The notes: generated by a model from the letters alone, not told the origin. DNA of 64,000 bases from Faecalibacter macacae (GCF_003687725.1 NZ_RDOJ01000006.1:62001-126000); one strand, 5' to 3'; numbered from the stretch's first letter, positions 24,695 through 34,215 are shown. A program made the numbers and translations.

Positions 24695-25730
24695 TTTCTT
24701 GATTTCTAATTACTGTAACGTAATCGTTTAATACTTTGTGTTGATTTACTCTTTTTCCACGTACTGTAGGTGCTAAAATACCTTCATTCCAAAAAGTGTC
24801 CGAAGTTAATATTCTTGCTTCATCCCACAAATTTAAATCAATAAATTTTTGAATCGTATCACTGCCACCTTCAACGATTAATGATTGATAATTATTTTGA
24901 TATAAATAATCTAAAATTGGAGGAATGATATTTTCGTTAAAATCAATTTTTATCAGTTTTAGATTAACTTGTTCAGAATCTTCAATCGCATTAAAAATCA
25001 CAGTAGGAACATTTTGATCATACAAATGATAATTTCTAGGAATAGCTAAAAATTTATCGATAGACAGTCGCAATGGATTTTTACCATGCCAATATCTTGT
25101 GTTTAATTGTGGGTTGTCAATTAAAGCGGTCTTTTTTCCAACTAAAATTGCTTGTTCTTCTGTGCGCCACTGATGGACAATTTGTTTAGAAAAACGATTC
25201 GTAATCCATTTTTGTACATCATTATGTCCCATATATCCATCCTGAGTTTGTGCCCATTTCAGAATTATATATGGTCTTTTTTCTTGATGAAAAGTAATAA
25301 AACGACGATTTAGCTCAATACATTCTTTTTCTAAAACTCCAAGTGTAACATCTATACCGTTTTCTAATAATCTTAGATACCCTTGTCCATTAACTTCTGC
25401 GAACGGATCCAATGTTCCAATAACTACACGTTTAAAGTTTTTAGCAATAACCAAATCGCAACAAGGAGGTGTTTTACCGAAATGCGAACATGGTTCTAAG
25501 GTAACATATAAAGTACATTCACTTAAAAGAGATTGGTCTTTAACACTATTTACAGCATTTACTTCAGCATGCGGGCCACCATATTTAGAAGTAAATCCTT
25601 CGCCTATAATTTTTCCTTTATGAACTATTATAGAACCAACAAACGGATTAGGATATGTAGACCCTAACCCGTTTTGAGCAATTTGTATACAACGAGCCAT
25701 AAATTGCTCATCGATAATATTTTGTGACAT
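24687..25730 (-). CDS. ribD: Bifunctional riboflavin biosynthesis protein RibD (deaminase/reductase)
   Basis: Two early steps of riboflavin synthesis: deamination of the pyrimidine and reduction of its ribosyl side chain. The zinc deaminase domain has His54-Ala-Glu56 and the Cys pair Cys81/Cys90 in TLEPCSHFGKTPPCCD, with the family start MARCIQIAQNGLGSTYPNP. From about residue 150 the reductase domain follows (RPYIILKWAQTQDGYMG, ILVGKKTALIDNPQLNTR, LIVEGGSDTIQKFID). Length (347) is normal. It leads a minus-strand group with yigZ and the acyltransferase; the DUF349 gene ends 16 bases upstream of its start. Confidence 0.95.
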   Translation of the reverse strand: MSQNIIDEQFMARCIQIAQNGLGSTYPNPFVGSIIVHKGKIIGEGFTSKYGGPHAEVNAVNSVKDQSLLSECTLYVTLEPCSHFGKTPPCCDLVIAKNFKRVVIGTLDPFAEVNGQGYLRLLENGIDVTLGVLEKECIELNRRFITFHQEKRPYIILKWAQTQDGYMGHNDVQKWITNRFSKQIVHQWRTEEQAILVGKKTALIDNPQLNTRYWHGKNPLRLSIDKFLAIPRNYHLYDQNVPTVIFNAIEDSEQVNLKLIKIDFNENIIPPILDYLYQNNYQSLIVEGGSDTIQKFIDLNLWDEARILTSDTFWNEGILAPTVRGKRVNQHKVLNDYVTVIRNQENE

Positions 25731-25745
25731 TTAATTTTTGATCAT

Positions 25746-27599
25746 TTAAAATTCAACACTATAAAGTGTTCTTAATTTTACTTCAGCATTAGTCAATTTT
25801 GTACGTTTTTCGTCTATTTGCTTGTACACATCTTTTAATAAAGGGCTGTTTGCATTTGCATTCGCAAAGAAACTAACATTGTTATCTAATTGATTGATTT
25901 CTTTTTCAAGATCTTCAATTACTTTTTTAGTTTTACGGATTTCATCGTCTAATAATCTATTGTCTCTGTTAGCTACGATTTGATCTACAAAAGCTTGTAA
26001 TTTATAATCCTGAATCTGGTTTTGTGATAATTGTAACGATTTTAATTTTTCGTTATATAATTTGGAATATTCTTGGTTAATTTCTGCTTTGTTGTTTGGC
26101 AATTTTCCAATTTTATTCCATTTCGCATTAAAATTAGTTAATAAACTTAATGCTTCTTCTTTATTTTCTGGAATTAGAATTTCTTTGAACTCCTTTAATA
26201 ATTCAGTTTTTTCTACTAAATTTTGTTCAAATTCTTCGTTGTACTCATTTTGACGATTTTTGTAACGATCAAAAAATTGATTACAAGTGTCTTTAAATTC
26301 TTTCCAAATTTTGTCTGAATTTTTGCGCGGAACATGTCCAATATTTTTCCAGTCGTTTTGTATTTTCTTAATCACCTTCACAGAATTGTTCCAATCACGA
26401 CTATCTTTGTGTTCTTTTGCAATTTCTAATAAAGCTAATTTCTTTTTTAAATTATCTTGTTGATCATTTTTAAGCGTTTTATAGAAATCGTTTTTAATAT
26501 GGTTAAACTCACGTGTAGCTTCTTTAAAAGCATCCCAAGTTTTATTGTTTTTATCTTTTGGTACACGACCAATAGTTAAGAAAGCATCACGTAAATCATT
26601 AATATCTTTGATTGCTTTTTGCCATTCGCTGTGCGATTTTTTAGCGGTAGCTTCTGAAATTTCTTTGATTCTATTAATGATTTCAATTTTCTTCTCGTAA
26701 TTAACTATTTGTTCTTTCTTTAGACGTTCATTAAGTACCGATTTACGATCGTGAATTTTATTGGTAATCGCTTTAAATTGCTGCCAAGTTTCCTCACGTT
26801 TTTCTTCGATTACAGGTACAGCTTCTTCTTTCCAAAGACGGTGTAAATATTGTAATTCGTTTAATGCTTTTTGTACATTTTCTTCCTCAACTAATTCTTC
26901 CGCTCGTTTGATAATTGAATATCTAACCTCTAAATTATGTTGGTAGTCCAAAGCTTGTAATTCTTTGTTCATGTCCAAATATTTGTAGAAGTTATCTAAA
27001 TGGAAGAAGTAGTTTTTGAACACATTCTCTGCATTAGATGCCGGAATACGTCCTGCGTTATGCCATCTCGTTTTTAAATCACGAAATGATTTAAACATTT
27101 GAGTATTTGATTCGTTTTGCTCAGTATAAAGAGCTTTTAACTCATCAACAATAGATAAACGTTCCACAAGATTTTCTTTTTCTTGTTTTTCGTTTTCTTT
27201 ATGATAAATTGAAAGTTGATTTTTATAATCATTGTAAACCAAAGAGAATTTAGATCTGTAGCTATTTTCATATCTAAAATCTAATACATCACCACCATCA
27301 GCAAGGAAAGCTTCCTTTTTTTGATTTTCATCATTTTCAATTTTTTGACGAAAAACTTCTTTGATTTGCTCGATGTGATTTCTCACTTGATTAACCGGAT
27401 ATTTGTTTAAAAGATTTTTAGCTTCATCAATTAAAACATCAAATCCAAACGAGTTGTAATCTTTCCTCTCGATTACAGCTTCTTGCTTTGTATCGTTGTT
27501 TTCACTTAGTTTATATGACTCATTATTTAAGTCATTAGAAGTGTTATTTGCTAAGTTTTGTCCGTCTGCTGAGTGCAGGTTATCCATTTCAATACTCAT
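25746..27599 (-). CDS. DUF349 repeat protein
   Basis: This highly charged, almost entirely helical cytosolic protein of 617 residues carries several DUF349 units of roughly 70 residues. The repeat signature recurs as a Trp-centred motif: RWHNAGRIP, LWKEEAVPV, AFLTIGRVP, DWKNIGHVP and KWNKIGKLP, each followed by a segment like W.EFKDTCNQFFD. The C-terminal 90 residues form a coiled coil (RKTKKVIEDLEKEINQLDNN). DUF349 proteins are universal in Bacteroidota, but their role is not established; some related Gram-negative proteins affect (p)ppGpp or stress responses. It stands between aroE and ribD, on the same strand as both. Confidence 0.9.
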   Translation of the reverse strand: MSIEMDNLHSADGQNLANNTSNDLNNESYKLSENNDTKQEAVIERKDYNSFGFDVLIDEAKNLLNKYPVNQVRNHIEQIKEVFRQKIENDENQKKEAFLADGGDVLDFRYENSYRSKFSLVYNDYKNQLSIYHKENEKQEKENLVERLSIVDELKALYTEQNESNTQMFKSFRDLKTRWHNAGRIPASNAENVFKNYFFHLDNFYKYLDMNKELQALDYQHNLEVRYSIIKRAEELVEEENVQKALNELQYLHRLWKEEAVPVIEEKREETWQQFKAITNKIHDRKSVLNERLKKEQIVNYEKKIEIINRIKEISEATAKKSHSEWQKAIKDINDLRDAFLTIGRVPKDKNNKTWDAFKEATREFNHIKNDFYKTLKNDQQDNLKKKLALLEIAKEHKDSRDWNNSVKVIKKIQNDWKNIGHVPRKNSDKIWKEFKDTCNQFFDRYKNRQNEYNEEFEQNLVEKTELLKEFKEILIPENKEEALSLLTNFNAKWNKIGKLPNNKAEINQEYSKLYNEKLKSLQLSQNQIQDYKLQAFVDQIVANRDNRLLDDEIRKTKKVIEDLEKEINQLDNNVSFFANANANSPLLKDVYKQIDEKRTKLTNAEVKLRTLYSVEF

Positions 27600-27657
27600 A
27601 AAAAGAAAGTTTAGTTCCTAACAAATCTAATAAAACAAAACTATAAAATCAAGTGAA

Positions 27658-28392
27658 TTACAATAGTTTATTCCATATTTCCCAAGATTTTTCAGCTTGC
27701 TGAACTAACATCTCGTATCCATTTTTTATAGTTGCTCCTTTTTCAATCCCATTTTGTAAGAATTGTGTAACTTCTGGATTATAGATTAAATCATATAATA
27801 AATGCTCAGATGTTAAGAATTCATAAGGAATATTTGGGGCTGAAGTGATGTTTGGAAATGTTCCAATAGGAGAGCAGTTGATGATTAATTGATGTGAATT
27901 AATTATTTCTTCATTTAAATCATCATAGGAAATTCTACCTTCTGAAGCTTCTCTTGATACAATTTGATATTGAATACCTAATTTTTCTAAAACATAGATT
28001 ACCGCTTTAGCAGCACCTCCATAACCTAATACTAATGCATTGGTATGATTGGGTTTTAAAAGCGGTTGTAAAGAAGTTTGGAAACCAAAACAATCTGTAT
28101 TATAACCAATTTTTTTTCTATCCTGAATTAAAACTGTATTTACAGCACCAATTTCTTTAGCTTCAGGCGAAAGTTCGTCTAAAAATGGAATGACATCTTG
28201 TTTATAAGGAATAGTTACGTTAAAACCTTTTATATCTTCGGTTTCGAATACTTTTTCTACTTCTTGGATTTGCTGTAAATCAAAAACATCATAGGCAGAA
28301 CCTACGATGTTTTCGTTTTTAAATTTATCAGCAAAATAACCTTTGGAAAAAGAGTAGGAGATGTTTCTCCCGATTAATCCAAATTGTTTCAT
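27658..28392 (-). CDS. aroE: Shikimate dehydrogenase
   Basis: NADPH-dependent reduction of 3-dehydroshikimate in the aromatic amino-acid pathway. The start MKQFGLIGRNISYSFSKGYF (ATG at 28392) is chosen because the GLIG...SYSFS shikimate-binding segment normally begins at the N-terminus; a longer in-frame start at 28425 would run into the dedA coding region. Further landmarks are NVTIPYKQDVIPFLDE with the catalytic Lys, AVNTVL and NTDCFGFQTSL with the Asp partner, and the nucleotide loop VLGYGGAAKAV. Length (244 residues) is normal to slightly short. Only one base separates it from the dedA stop, so they are co-transcribed. Confidence 0.93.
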   Translation of the reverse strand: MKQFGLIGRNISYSFSKGYFADKFKNENIVGSAYDVFDLQQIQEVEKVFETEDIKGFNVTIPYKQDVIPFLDELSPEAKEIGAVNTVLIQDRKKIGYNTDCFGFQTSLQPLLKPNHTNALVLGYGGAAKAVIYVLEKLGIQYQIVSREASEGRISYDDLNEEIINSHQLIINCSPIGTFPNITSAPNIPYEFLTSEHLLYDLIYNPEVTQFLQNGIEKGATIKNGYEMLVQQAEKSWEIWNKLL

Positions 28393-28393
28393 G

Positions 28394-29062
28394 CTATTTA
28401 TTTTTATTGAATTGAGCTTTAACAATACGTGTAATTAAAGGCATATTTGCTGCAATGATAATTCCGAAAATGAATTTTTCTAAATGATTTTGAACGATTT
28501 CAAAACCACCTAAAAAATATCCTAAAATAGAAATTACACCAACCCATAAAAATGCACCAATTACACTATATGTAAGAAATGTTCGATAATTAAGATTTGT
28601 AGTTCCACAAATAAACGGAATTATCGTTCTTACAACTGGCATAAAACGAGCAATAATAATCGCTTTTTTACCATTTTCGTTAAAGAATTCAGTTGCTTTT
28701 TCTAAATGTTTTTTCTTTAGGAAAAATGAATCTTCTTTGTTTAAAATCCAGTGACCGAATTTTTTACCAACATAGTAGTTTACATTATCTCCGAGAACAG
28801 CAGCAAACATTAACAATGGAATGATATATTCTATATGTAAATGATTTTGTGCGTCATTTGCGGCAATCATCCCAATTGAAAATATTAAAGCATCGCCAGG
28901 AAGAAATGGCATTAAAAATGTCATTACAATTAAACCTGTTTCTGCAAAAATAATAGTGAATAAGATAATATAAATCCAATAGCCATAAGCATCAATCATA
29001 TTCATGATTACTCGATCTGGACGTTGTACAAAATCACTAAAAAAATCAATAATAGATTGCAT
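28394..29062 (-). CDS. DedA family membrane protein
   Basis: This 222-residue inner-membrane protein has the DedA/VTT (SNARE-associated) fold. Landmarks are FLPGDALIFSIGMIA, LGDNVNYYVGKKFGHWI and the Arg-rich FMPVVRTIIPFICGTTNLNYRTF, which holds the conserved FxPxxR segment. About five hydrophobic segments are visible. Family members act as lipid flippases (undecaprenyl phosphate or phosphatidylethanolamine), with effects on envelope integrity and polymyxin sensitivity. Its position 11 bases after murA and one base before aroE fits a link to envelope precursors, although the lipid it moves cannot be told. Confidence 0.88.
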   Translation of the reverse strand: MQSIIDFFSDFVQRPDRVIMNMIDAYGYWIYIILFTIIFAETGLIVMTFLMPFLPGDALIFSIGMIAANDAQNHLHIEYIIPLLMFAAVLGDNVNYYVGKKFGHWILNKEDSFFLKKKHLEKATEFFNENGKKAIIIARFMPVVRTIIPFICGTTNLNYRTFLTYSVIGAFLWVGVISILGYFLGGFEIVQNHLEKFIFGIIIAANMPLITRIVKAQFNKNK

Positions 29063-29073
29063 AATGCTTTATT

Positions 29074-30387
29074 TTAAGCCGTTCTAATGATATCTGCTCC
29101 TAAAGCTCTTAGACGTGTATCGATGTCTTCGTAACCACGATCAATTTGGTCGATGTTATGAATAACTGTTGTACCTTTTGCAGATAAAGCAGCAATTAAT
29201 AAAGACATACCAGCACGAATATCAGGAGAAGTTAATTGAGCACCTTTTAATGGATTTTCGTGATTTAAACCGATAACAGTAGCACGGTGTGGATCACATA
29301 AAATGATTTGAGCTCCCATTTCGATTAATTTATCTACGAAGAATAAACGAGATTCGAACATTTTTTGATGAACTAATACACTTCCTTTTGCTTGTGTAGC
29401 AATTACTAAAATAATTGATAATAAATCAGGTGTGAATCCTGGCCATGGAGCATCAGAAACAGTTAAAATAGAACCGTCGATAAAACGCTCGATTTCGTAA
29501 TTTTCCTGAGCTGGTACAAAAATATCATCACCTCGACGCTCTAATTGAATACCTAATTTTCTAAATACATTAGGAATTACACCTAAATTATCCCAAGAAA
29601 CATCTTTGATTGTAATTTCAGATTTTGTCATGGCAGCTAAACCAATCCAAGATCCAATTTCAATCATATCTGGTAAACATGTATGTTCTGTTCCACCTAA
29701 TTCTTCAACACCTTCAATAGTAACTAAATTAGAACCAATACCAGTGATTTTTGCACCCATACGGTTTAACATGTTACATAATTGTTGAATGTAAGGTTCA
29801 CAAGCAGCGTTGTAAATAGTTGTTGTTCCTTTCGCTAAAACTGCAGCCATAATAATGTTAGCAGTTCCTGTTACAGAAGCTTCGTCTAATAACATGTAGG
29901 CACCTTGTAATCCATTTTCGTCAACTTCTACACCGTAGAAATCTTCATCTGGATTGAAACGGTATTTTGCACCTAATGCAAAGAAACCTTCAAAGTGTGT
30001 ATCTAAACGACGTCGTCCAATTTTATCTCCTCCTGGTTTTGGCATAAATGCTTCTCCAAAACGAGCTAATAAAGGTCCCATTAACATGATTGATCCACGT
30101 AATGAAGCACCGTCTTTTTTAAATTCTTTTGATTTTAAATAATCTAAACGTAAATCATCAGATTGGAAAGTGTAATCACCTTTTCCGTTTTTCTGAGTTT
30201 TAACACCTAAATCTCCCAAAATTTCGATTAAACGATTCACGTCACGAATGTCTGGAATGTTTTTTACTCTAACTTCTTCACTTGTTAATAAAACAGCACA
30301 TAAAATTTGTAAAACTTCATTTTTAGCACCTTGAGGTGTAATTTCACCTTTTAATTTCTTTCCTCCCTTTATTTGAAATGTTGCCAT
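29074..30387 (-). CDS. murA: UDP-N-acetylglucosamine 1-carboxyvinyltransferase with Asp in place of the active-site Cys
   Basis: First committed step of peptidoglycan synthesis: transfer of enolpyruvate from PEP to UDP-GlcNAc. The 437 residues cover both inverse alpha/beta domains, with FQIKGGKKLKGEITPQGAKN at the N-terminus carrying the conserved Lys-Asn pair. The active-site loop reads MPKPGGDKIGRRRLDTHF. Asp121 occupies the place of Cys115 of the E. coli enzyme, the residue alkylated by fosfomycin. Cys-to-Asp enzymes are known to be active and fosfomycin-insensitive, so target-based resistance is predicted. It lies between the DUF4290 gene (23 bases upstream) and dedA (11 bases downstream). 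Confidence 0.95.
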   Translation of the reverse strand: MATFQIKGGKKLKGEITPQGAKNEVLQILCAVLLTSEEVRVKNIPDIRDVNRLIEILGDLGVKTQKNGKGDYTFQSDDLRLDYLKSKEFKKDGASLRGSIMLMGPLLARFGEAFMPKPGGDKIGRRRLDTHFEGFFALGAKYRFNPDEDFYGVEVDENGLQGAYMLLDEASVTGTANIIMAAVLAKGTTTIYNAACEPYIQQLCNMLNRMGAKITGIGSNLVTIEGVEELGGTEHTCLPDMIEIGSWIGLAAMTKSEITIKDVSWDNLGVIPNVFRKLGIQLERRGDDIFVPAQENYEIERFIDGSILTVSDAPWPGFTPDLLSIILVIATQAKGSVLVHQKMFESRLFFVDKLIEMGAQIILCDPHRATVIGLNHENPLKGAQLTSPDIRAGMSLLIAALSAKGTTVIHNIDQIDRGYEDIDTRLRALGADIIRTA

Positions 30388-30410
30388 TGTAAGTGATGAT
30401 AATATTTTAA

Positions 30411-31169
30411 TTAACCTTTATTGTTATTATTCCTAACATTTTGGTTACGGTTATTATTTCTATTTTGATTGTTATTATTTGTATTGTTCGAATTGTTGTT
30501 TTGACGGTTTTGGTTATTCTGTCTGTTATTATTTTGGTTGTTGGTATTTTGATTATTCGAACGATGTTGATAATTAGAATGCGTACGTTGTTGGTAATTA
30601 TTCTGATTATTATTTTGTTGTCTTTCTGGTTGAACTAGATTTTCATCTACATCTCTTAAATCAATTTTCCCGTCAGAAAGTTCGTATAAGTGCTCAAAAA
30701 TTACGTTATCATCTACAGTTTCTTTGTTCCATTTAAGGTAACATTTTTTCATGTGATTTGCGATAGCGAAATATAATCCTTCACTTTTTTCTCCTTCTTC
30801 CCATGTTACAGCAACATTAATCATTTTACGAATGTTATTTCCGTAATAACGGTATTTGTAAATTGATTTAGGATATTCTACCTTATTTGGTTTACTGTAT
30901 ACAGTATCATGTTTCGTTGGAATAGGATACGGAGATTTTACATCTAATCTAAAATCAGACATAATAAATAATTGATCCCATAATTTATGTTGAAAATCTG
31001 GAACATCACGAAGGTGAGGGTTTAATTCTCCCATTACTTCGATAATAATTTCTGCGAATTCGTTTCTTTCTTGTTCGTCTTGAATCGTTAAACAATGATT
31101 AACCATTTCTTGGATGTGACGTCCATATTCTGGAATAATTAATTGTGAACGTAGTGTATTATATTCCAT
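30411..31169 (-). CDS. DUF4290 domain protein with Asn/Gln-rich tail
   Basis: This 252-residue cytosolic protein is of a type restricted to Bacteroidota. The DUF4290 domain fills residues 1 to about 185: YNTLRSQLIIPEYGRHIQEM at the start, IIEVMGELNPHLRDVPDFQH, KLWDQLFIMSDF. The last ~65 residues are a low-complexity tail of mostly Asn and Gln with scattered Arg (NNNRQNNQNRQNNNSNN type), probably disordered and suited to RNA or protein assembly. It stands directly upstream of murA, as in many relatives, so it may belong to cell-wall or growth control, but no function is known. The long plus-strand frame opposite the tail is an artefact of its composition. Confidence 0.85.
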   Translation of the reverse strand: MEYNTLRSQLIIPEYGRHIQEMVNHCLTIQDEQERNEFAEIIIEVMGELNPHLRDVPDFQHKLWDQLFIMSDFRLDVKSPYPIPTKHDTVYSKPNKVEYPKSIYKYRYYGNNIRKMINVAVTWEEGEKSEGLYFAIANHMKKCYLKWNKETVDDNVIFEHLYELSDGKIDLRDVDENLVQPERQQNNNQNNYQQRTHSNYQHRSNNQNTNNQNNNRQNNQNRQNNNSNNTNNNNQNRNNNRNQNVRNNNNKG

Positions 31170-31266
31170 AGAATTTTTCTACAATTTTAAGTCTACAAAC
31201 TTACTAATTTTAATTTGAAAAAGGTGTACGATATCCTTGTATTGGAACGTATTTAACCCAATTTTA

Positions 31267-32937
31267 TCATTCTCCTAATAAAACTCCCGAAACAGCCCAT
31301 GAACTAAAGCTTCCACCTTCTGTTTCTCCTTGTGGGATTTTTACTTGTATTGTGTGTTTACCGGCTTTTAAATCACCAAGTTCGATGATGTACGGATTAG
31401 TTACAGTACCTGGACACCAATTAGATCGGCTATAATCTGATGATGATAATCCGTTGTCAAAATTTCCTGATGCAGGATTATATAACCTATATGCGCCGCA
31501 ATCTTGTCTCCAAGGAGCTAAAGAAAACACTTTTTTATCATCTATGAAAATAGAATTTACTTTTGGTACAAATTCATCTCCATTTTCCCAACCACCATGG
31601 CCAGTTGTAGTGTATCTAAGTTTAGCATTTTTCCAATCATCTTTTAATTCAAATTCGATGCGTAAACCTTGATCTGAATTAAATAAAGTGGGATATTCTT
31701 GACCTGCCATTTCCATTACGTTAGTTGTATTGAATAAAGCAAGAATTTTATTGTTCGGAATTAATTGCTTGTTTGAGTCATGTATTGTGATATTTGCATC
31801 AATTTTATGTCCGCCTTTATCATAATTTCCTATAAAGAATCCAATATAAACTTCTTTATCATTCAATAAATCATAATACTCAGAGATATCCTGTCGATAA
31901 GATGCAATTTTATGCCATTCTTTATCTTTGATTTGAATGTAATTGTATTTATCAATTCCGAAAGGAGTAAAGAATCGCATCAATTCAATTAATGGTTCAT
32001 AATCTTGAGTTAAAGTAATTCCTTGATATTTTTTACCATTTCCGTTTTCGTAAATCGGTAACTTGTTTATTCCGTTTTTAAGGCCATCTAAAAATGATTG
32101 TTTTTTATTGAATGGAATTAAGAATGCAGATCCAGTTCTATCATATGCATCACCATTAGATATTTGGTTAATATCTAAAAAAATCTGAGAACCTTTACGT
32201 ATTCTCGGTAATCTTATTTTTCTAACTGCTATTGTTCCGTGTGCAAATCTTAAGATACTATCGTTAGAAGTGATTTCATTTCCGAAATTAATCTCTTGAT
32301 TTTGTAGTAAGGGAACAGTTATGAATTTACTTTTCCAAACTAAATCTTTATAGGTTAATGGATCTAAAGTTGGTAAATTTATCTCATCGTGATATTTTTC
32401 TGTAGGATCATTTTTTATACGTTCAATTTTTGATGCTCTAATTGTATAATTGTTATTTCGTGTATGTTCTAACACAAATCCTAAGTCTAAACCAACAGTA
32501 TTTGGTGCAGCTTTTATATTAATATTATCTACATACCAAAGATCAATCGTATTAGAATTGATGATTATTTGCGCATGTTTAGCTCTTAAACCTAATATCT
32601 TTTTTGTGCCATTCAGCTTCTTAAATTCATGTTTTTTAAGTGAAATAGTATCGATAGTTTTTATAGTTTGTAAGCTATCAAACTGAATTAAAGAATAAAT
32701 ATTATTTGGTTCTTCGTTCGTATAATAAGTGATTTCATTTGGATAAAATCGATATTCGTCAAACGAATTACTTGTACCAATAATGGTTTTTTGACTGTTT
32801 GCTAAAACTAAAGTCGGATTAGATTCTGATATTTTCTTTTGATGCGTGTATTTCTCGTAAGTTATTTTGTATGTTTCTTGTGCAGAAACGTGAATAGAAA
32901 TACAAGTTAAAATAATAGCTGAGAGTATTTTGAACAT
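31267..32937 (-). CDS. PNGase F-II-like peptide-N-glycosidase, exported
   Basis: Predicted secreted amidase that removes whole N-glycans from glycoproteins (556 residues, about the length of PNGase F-II of Elizabethkingia). A Sec signal (ILTCISIHVSAQ) is followed by an N-terminal beta-rich domain of ~200 residues with GLPGLI-like features (TYKITYEKY; KILGLRAKHAQI). That domain corresponds in place to the bowl-like domain of PNGase F-II. The two jelly-roll catalytic domains follow. The C-terminal signature RYTTTGHGGWENGDEFVPK, then RQDCGAYRLY and SNWCPGT (two Cys near 481 and 507), parallels WGH and GWCPG in PNGase F. It is a single gene and may serve host or dietary glycoprotein use. Catalytic acids were not assigned residue by residue. 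Confidence 0.85.
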   Translation of the reverse strand: MFKILSAIILTCISIHVSAQETYKITYEKYTHQKKISESNPTLVLANSQKTIIGTSNSFDEYRFYPNEITYYTNEEPNNIYSLIQFDSLQTIKTIDTISLKKHEFKKLNGTKKILGLRAKHAQIIINSNTIDLWYVDNINIKAAPNTVGLDLGFVLEHTRNNNYTIRASKIERIKNDPTEKYHDEINLPTLDPLTYKDLVWKSKFITVPLLQNQEINFGNEITSNDSILRFAHGTIAVRKIRLPRIRKGSQIFLDINQISNGDAYDRTGSAFLIPFNKKQSFLDGLKNGINKLPIYENGNGKKYQGITLTQDYEPLIELMRFFTPFGIDKYNYIQIKDKEWHKIASYRQDISEYYDLLNDKEVYIGFFIGNYDKGGHKIDANITIHDSNKQLIPNNKILALFNTTNVMEMAGQEYPTLFNSDQGLRIEFELKDDWKNAKLRYTTTGHGGWENGDEFVPKVNSIFIDDKKVFSLAPWRQDCGAYRLYNPASGNFDNGLSSSDYSRSNWCPGTVTNPYIIELGDLKAGKHTIQVKIPQGETEGGSFSSWAVSGVLLGE

Positions 32938-32951
32938 TTGTAAAATAAAAA

Positions 32952-32982
32952 AGGTTTACACAAATTGTATTTATGTAAACCT
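32952..32982 (-). terminator. Terminator of the glutaryl-CoA dehydrogenase gene
   Basis: AGGTTTACA and TGTAAACCT form a nine-base perfect stem. Read on the minus strand it is followed by a T run (A run just left of 32952 on plus). It lies 36 bases beyond the dehydrogenase stop. Confidence 0.8.
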
Positions 32983-33017
32983 AAAGATTTATATGGATAA
33001 AATCAAATTTTTATCGA

Positions 33018-34184
33018 TTAAACAAATGCATTAATACCAGTAATATCAGCACCAGTAATTAATAAATGTACATCATGCGTTCCTTCGTATGTAATTACTG
33101 ATTCAAGGTTTGCTGCATGTCTCATGTTAGGATAATCACCAACAATACCCATAGCACCAATTATCTGACGAGATTCTCTCGCAATATCTATTGCCATTCT
33201 TACATTGTTACGTTTTGCCATAGAAATTTGTTCAGGGGTAGCTTTGTCTTCATTTTTTAAAGTTCCTAATCGCCAAACTAATAATTGGGCTTTCGTAATA
33301 TCTGTAATAAATTCGGCTAATTTCTTTTGTTGTAGTTGATATGAAGCAATTGGTTTTCCGAATTGTGTACGCTCTAAACTATATTTTAAAGCCGTTTCAT
33401 AACAATCAATTGCAGCACCGATAACTCCCCAAGAAATTCCGTATCGAGCCGAGTTTAAACAAGATAATGGACCTCTTAAACTTTTTACTCCAGGTAAAAT
33501 ATTTTCTTCTTTAATCAAGATATTATCAAAAACTAATTCTCCAGTTTTAGAAGCACGTAAAGACCATTTGTTCATTGTTTCAGGGGTAGATAATCCTTCC
33601 ATAGCTCGTTCAACAATTACACCTCTAACTTTCCCTTCATCATCTTTTGCCCAAACTACCGCTAAATCACAAACAGGTGCATTTGTAATCCACATTTTTG
33701 CTCCATTTAAACGATAGTGATCACCATCTTTTGTTAAACGAGTCTCCATTCCACCAGGATTAGATCCATGATTTGGTTCCGTTAATCCAAATGATCCAAT
33801 AAATTCTCCTGAAGCTAATTTTGGTAAGAATTTTCTTTTTTGTTCTTCAGAACCATAGCTAAAAATAGGATACATGACTAATGATGATTGTACAGATGCA
33901 GCAGATCGAACAGCCGAATCACCTCGCTCTAATTCTTGCATGATAATTCCGTAAGCCATTTGGTCTAATCCTGCTCCACCATATTCTTCCGGAATGTATG
34001 GACCTAAAGCTCCAATAGCACCTAATTTTTTCATTAAATCAGGAACATCTTTATGTTCATGTGCACATTCGTCTATGATTGGTTTTATTTCTTTATCGAC
34101 AAAATCTCTTATGGATTGTCTAATAATTAAATGTTCTTCAGATAAAAGGTCATCTATTTTAAAGTAATCTGTTGTTGTGTTCAT
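33018..34184 (-). CDS. Glutaryl-CoA dehydrogenase-type acyl-CoA dehydrogenase
   Basis: FAD enzyme that oxidises and decarboxylates glutaryl-CoA to crotonyl-CoA, the last specific step of lysine degradation via aminoadipate. In its 388 residues the flavin segments are GSFGLTEPNHGSNPGGM and MWITNAPVCDLAVVWAK; the substrate-side Arg lies in NSARYGISWG, and the catalytic base Glu367 in TYEGTHD. These features match the glutaryl-CoA branch better than short-chain enzymes. It diverges from an operon for the first two steps of the same pathway, across 140 bases that contain a dyad. That supports the substrate call. Confidence 0.88.
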   Translation of the reverse strand: MNTTTDYFKIDDLLSEEHLIIRQSIRDFVDKEIKPIIDECAHEHKDVPDLMKKLGAIGALGPYIPEEYGGAGLDQMAYGIIMQELERGDSAVRSAASVQSSLVMYPIFSYGSEEQKRKFLPKLASGEFIGSFGLTEPNHGSNPGGMETRLTKDGDHYRLNGAKMWITNAPVCDLAVVWAKDDEGKVRGVIVERAMEGLSTPETMNKWSLRASKTGELVFDNILIKEENILPGVKSLRGPLSCLNSARYGISWGVIGAAIDCYETALKYSLERTQFGKPIASYQLQQKKLAEFITDITKAQLLVWRLGTLKNEDKATPEQISMAKRNNVRMAIDIARESRQIIGAMGIVGDYPNMRHAANLESVITYEGTHDVHLLITGADITGINAFV

Positions 34185-34215
34185 TTTGTGCAGTTATGTT
34201 TCTATAAAACTAAAT

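Noticed and set aside
30441-30638. Plus-strand hydrophobic ORF opposite the DUF4290 gene
   Set aside because: Its Ile/Val-rich composition is the complement of the Asn/Gln-rich tail on the minus strand; no start context or homology.
31200-31266. Extension of the PNGase-like protein past its stop (in-frame NWVKYVPIQGYRTPFSN)
   Set aside because: Two consecutive stops (TGA TAA) separate it from the gene, the main protein already has family length, and the tail is too short to judge. Probably chance.
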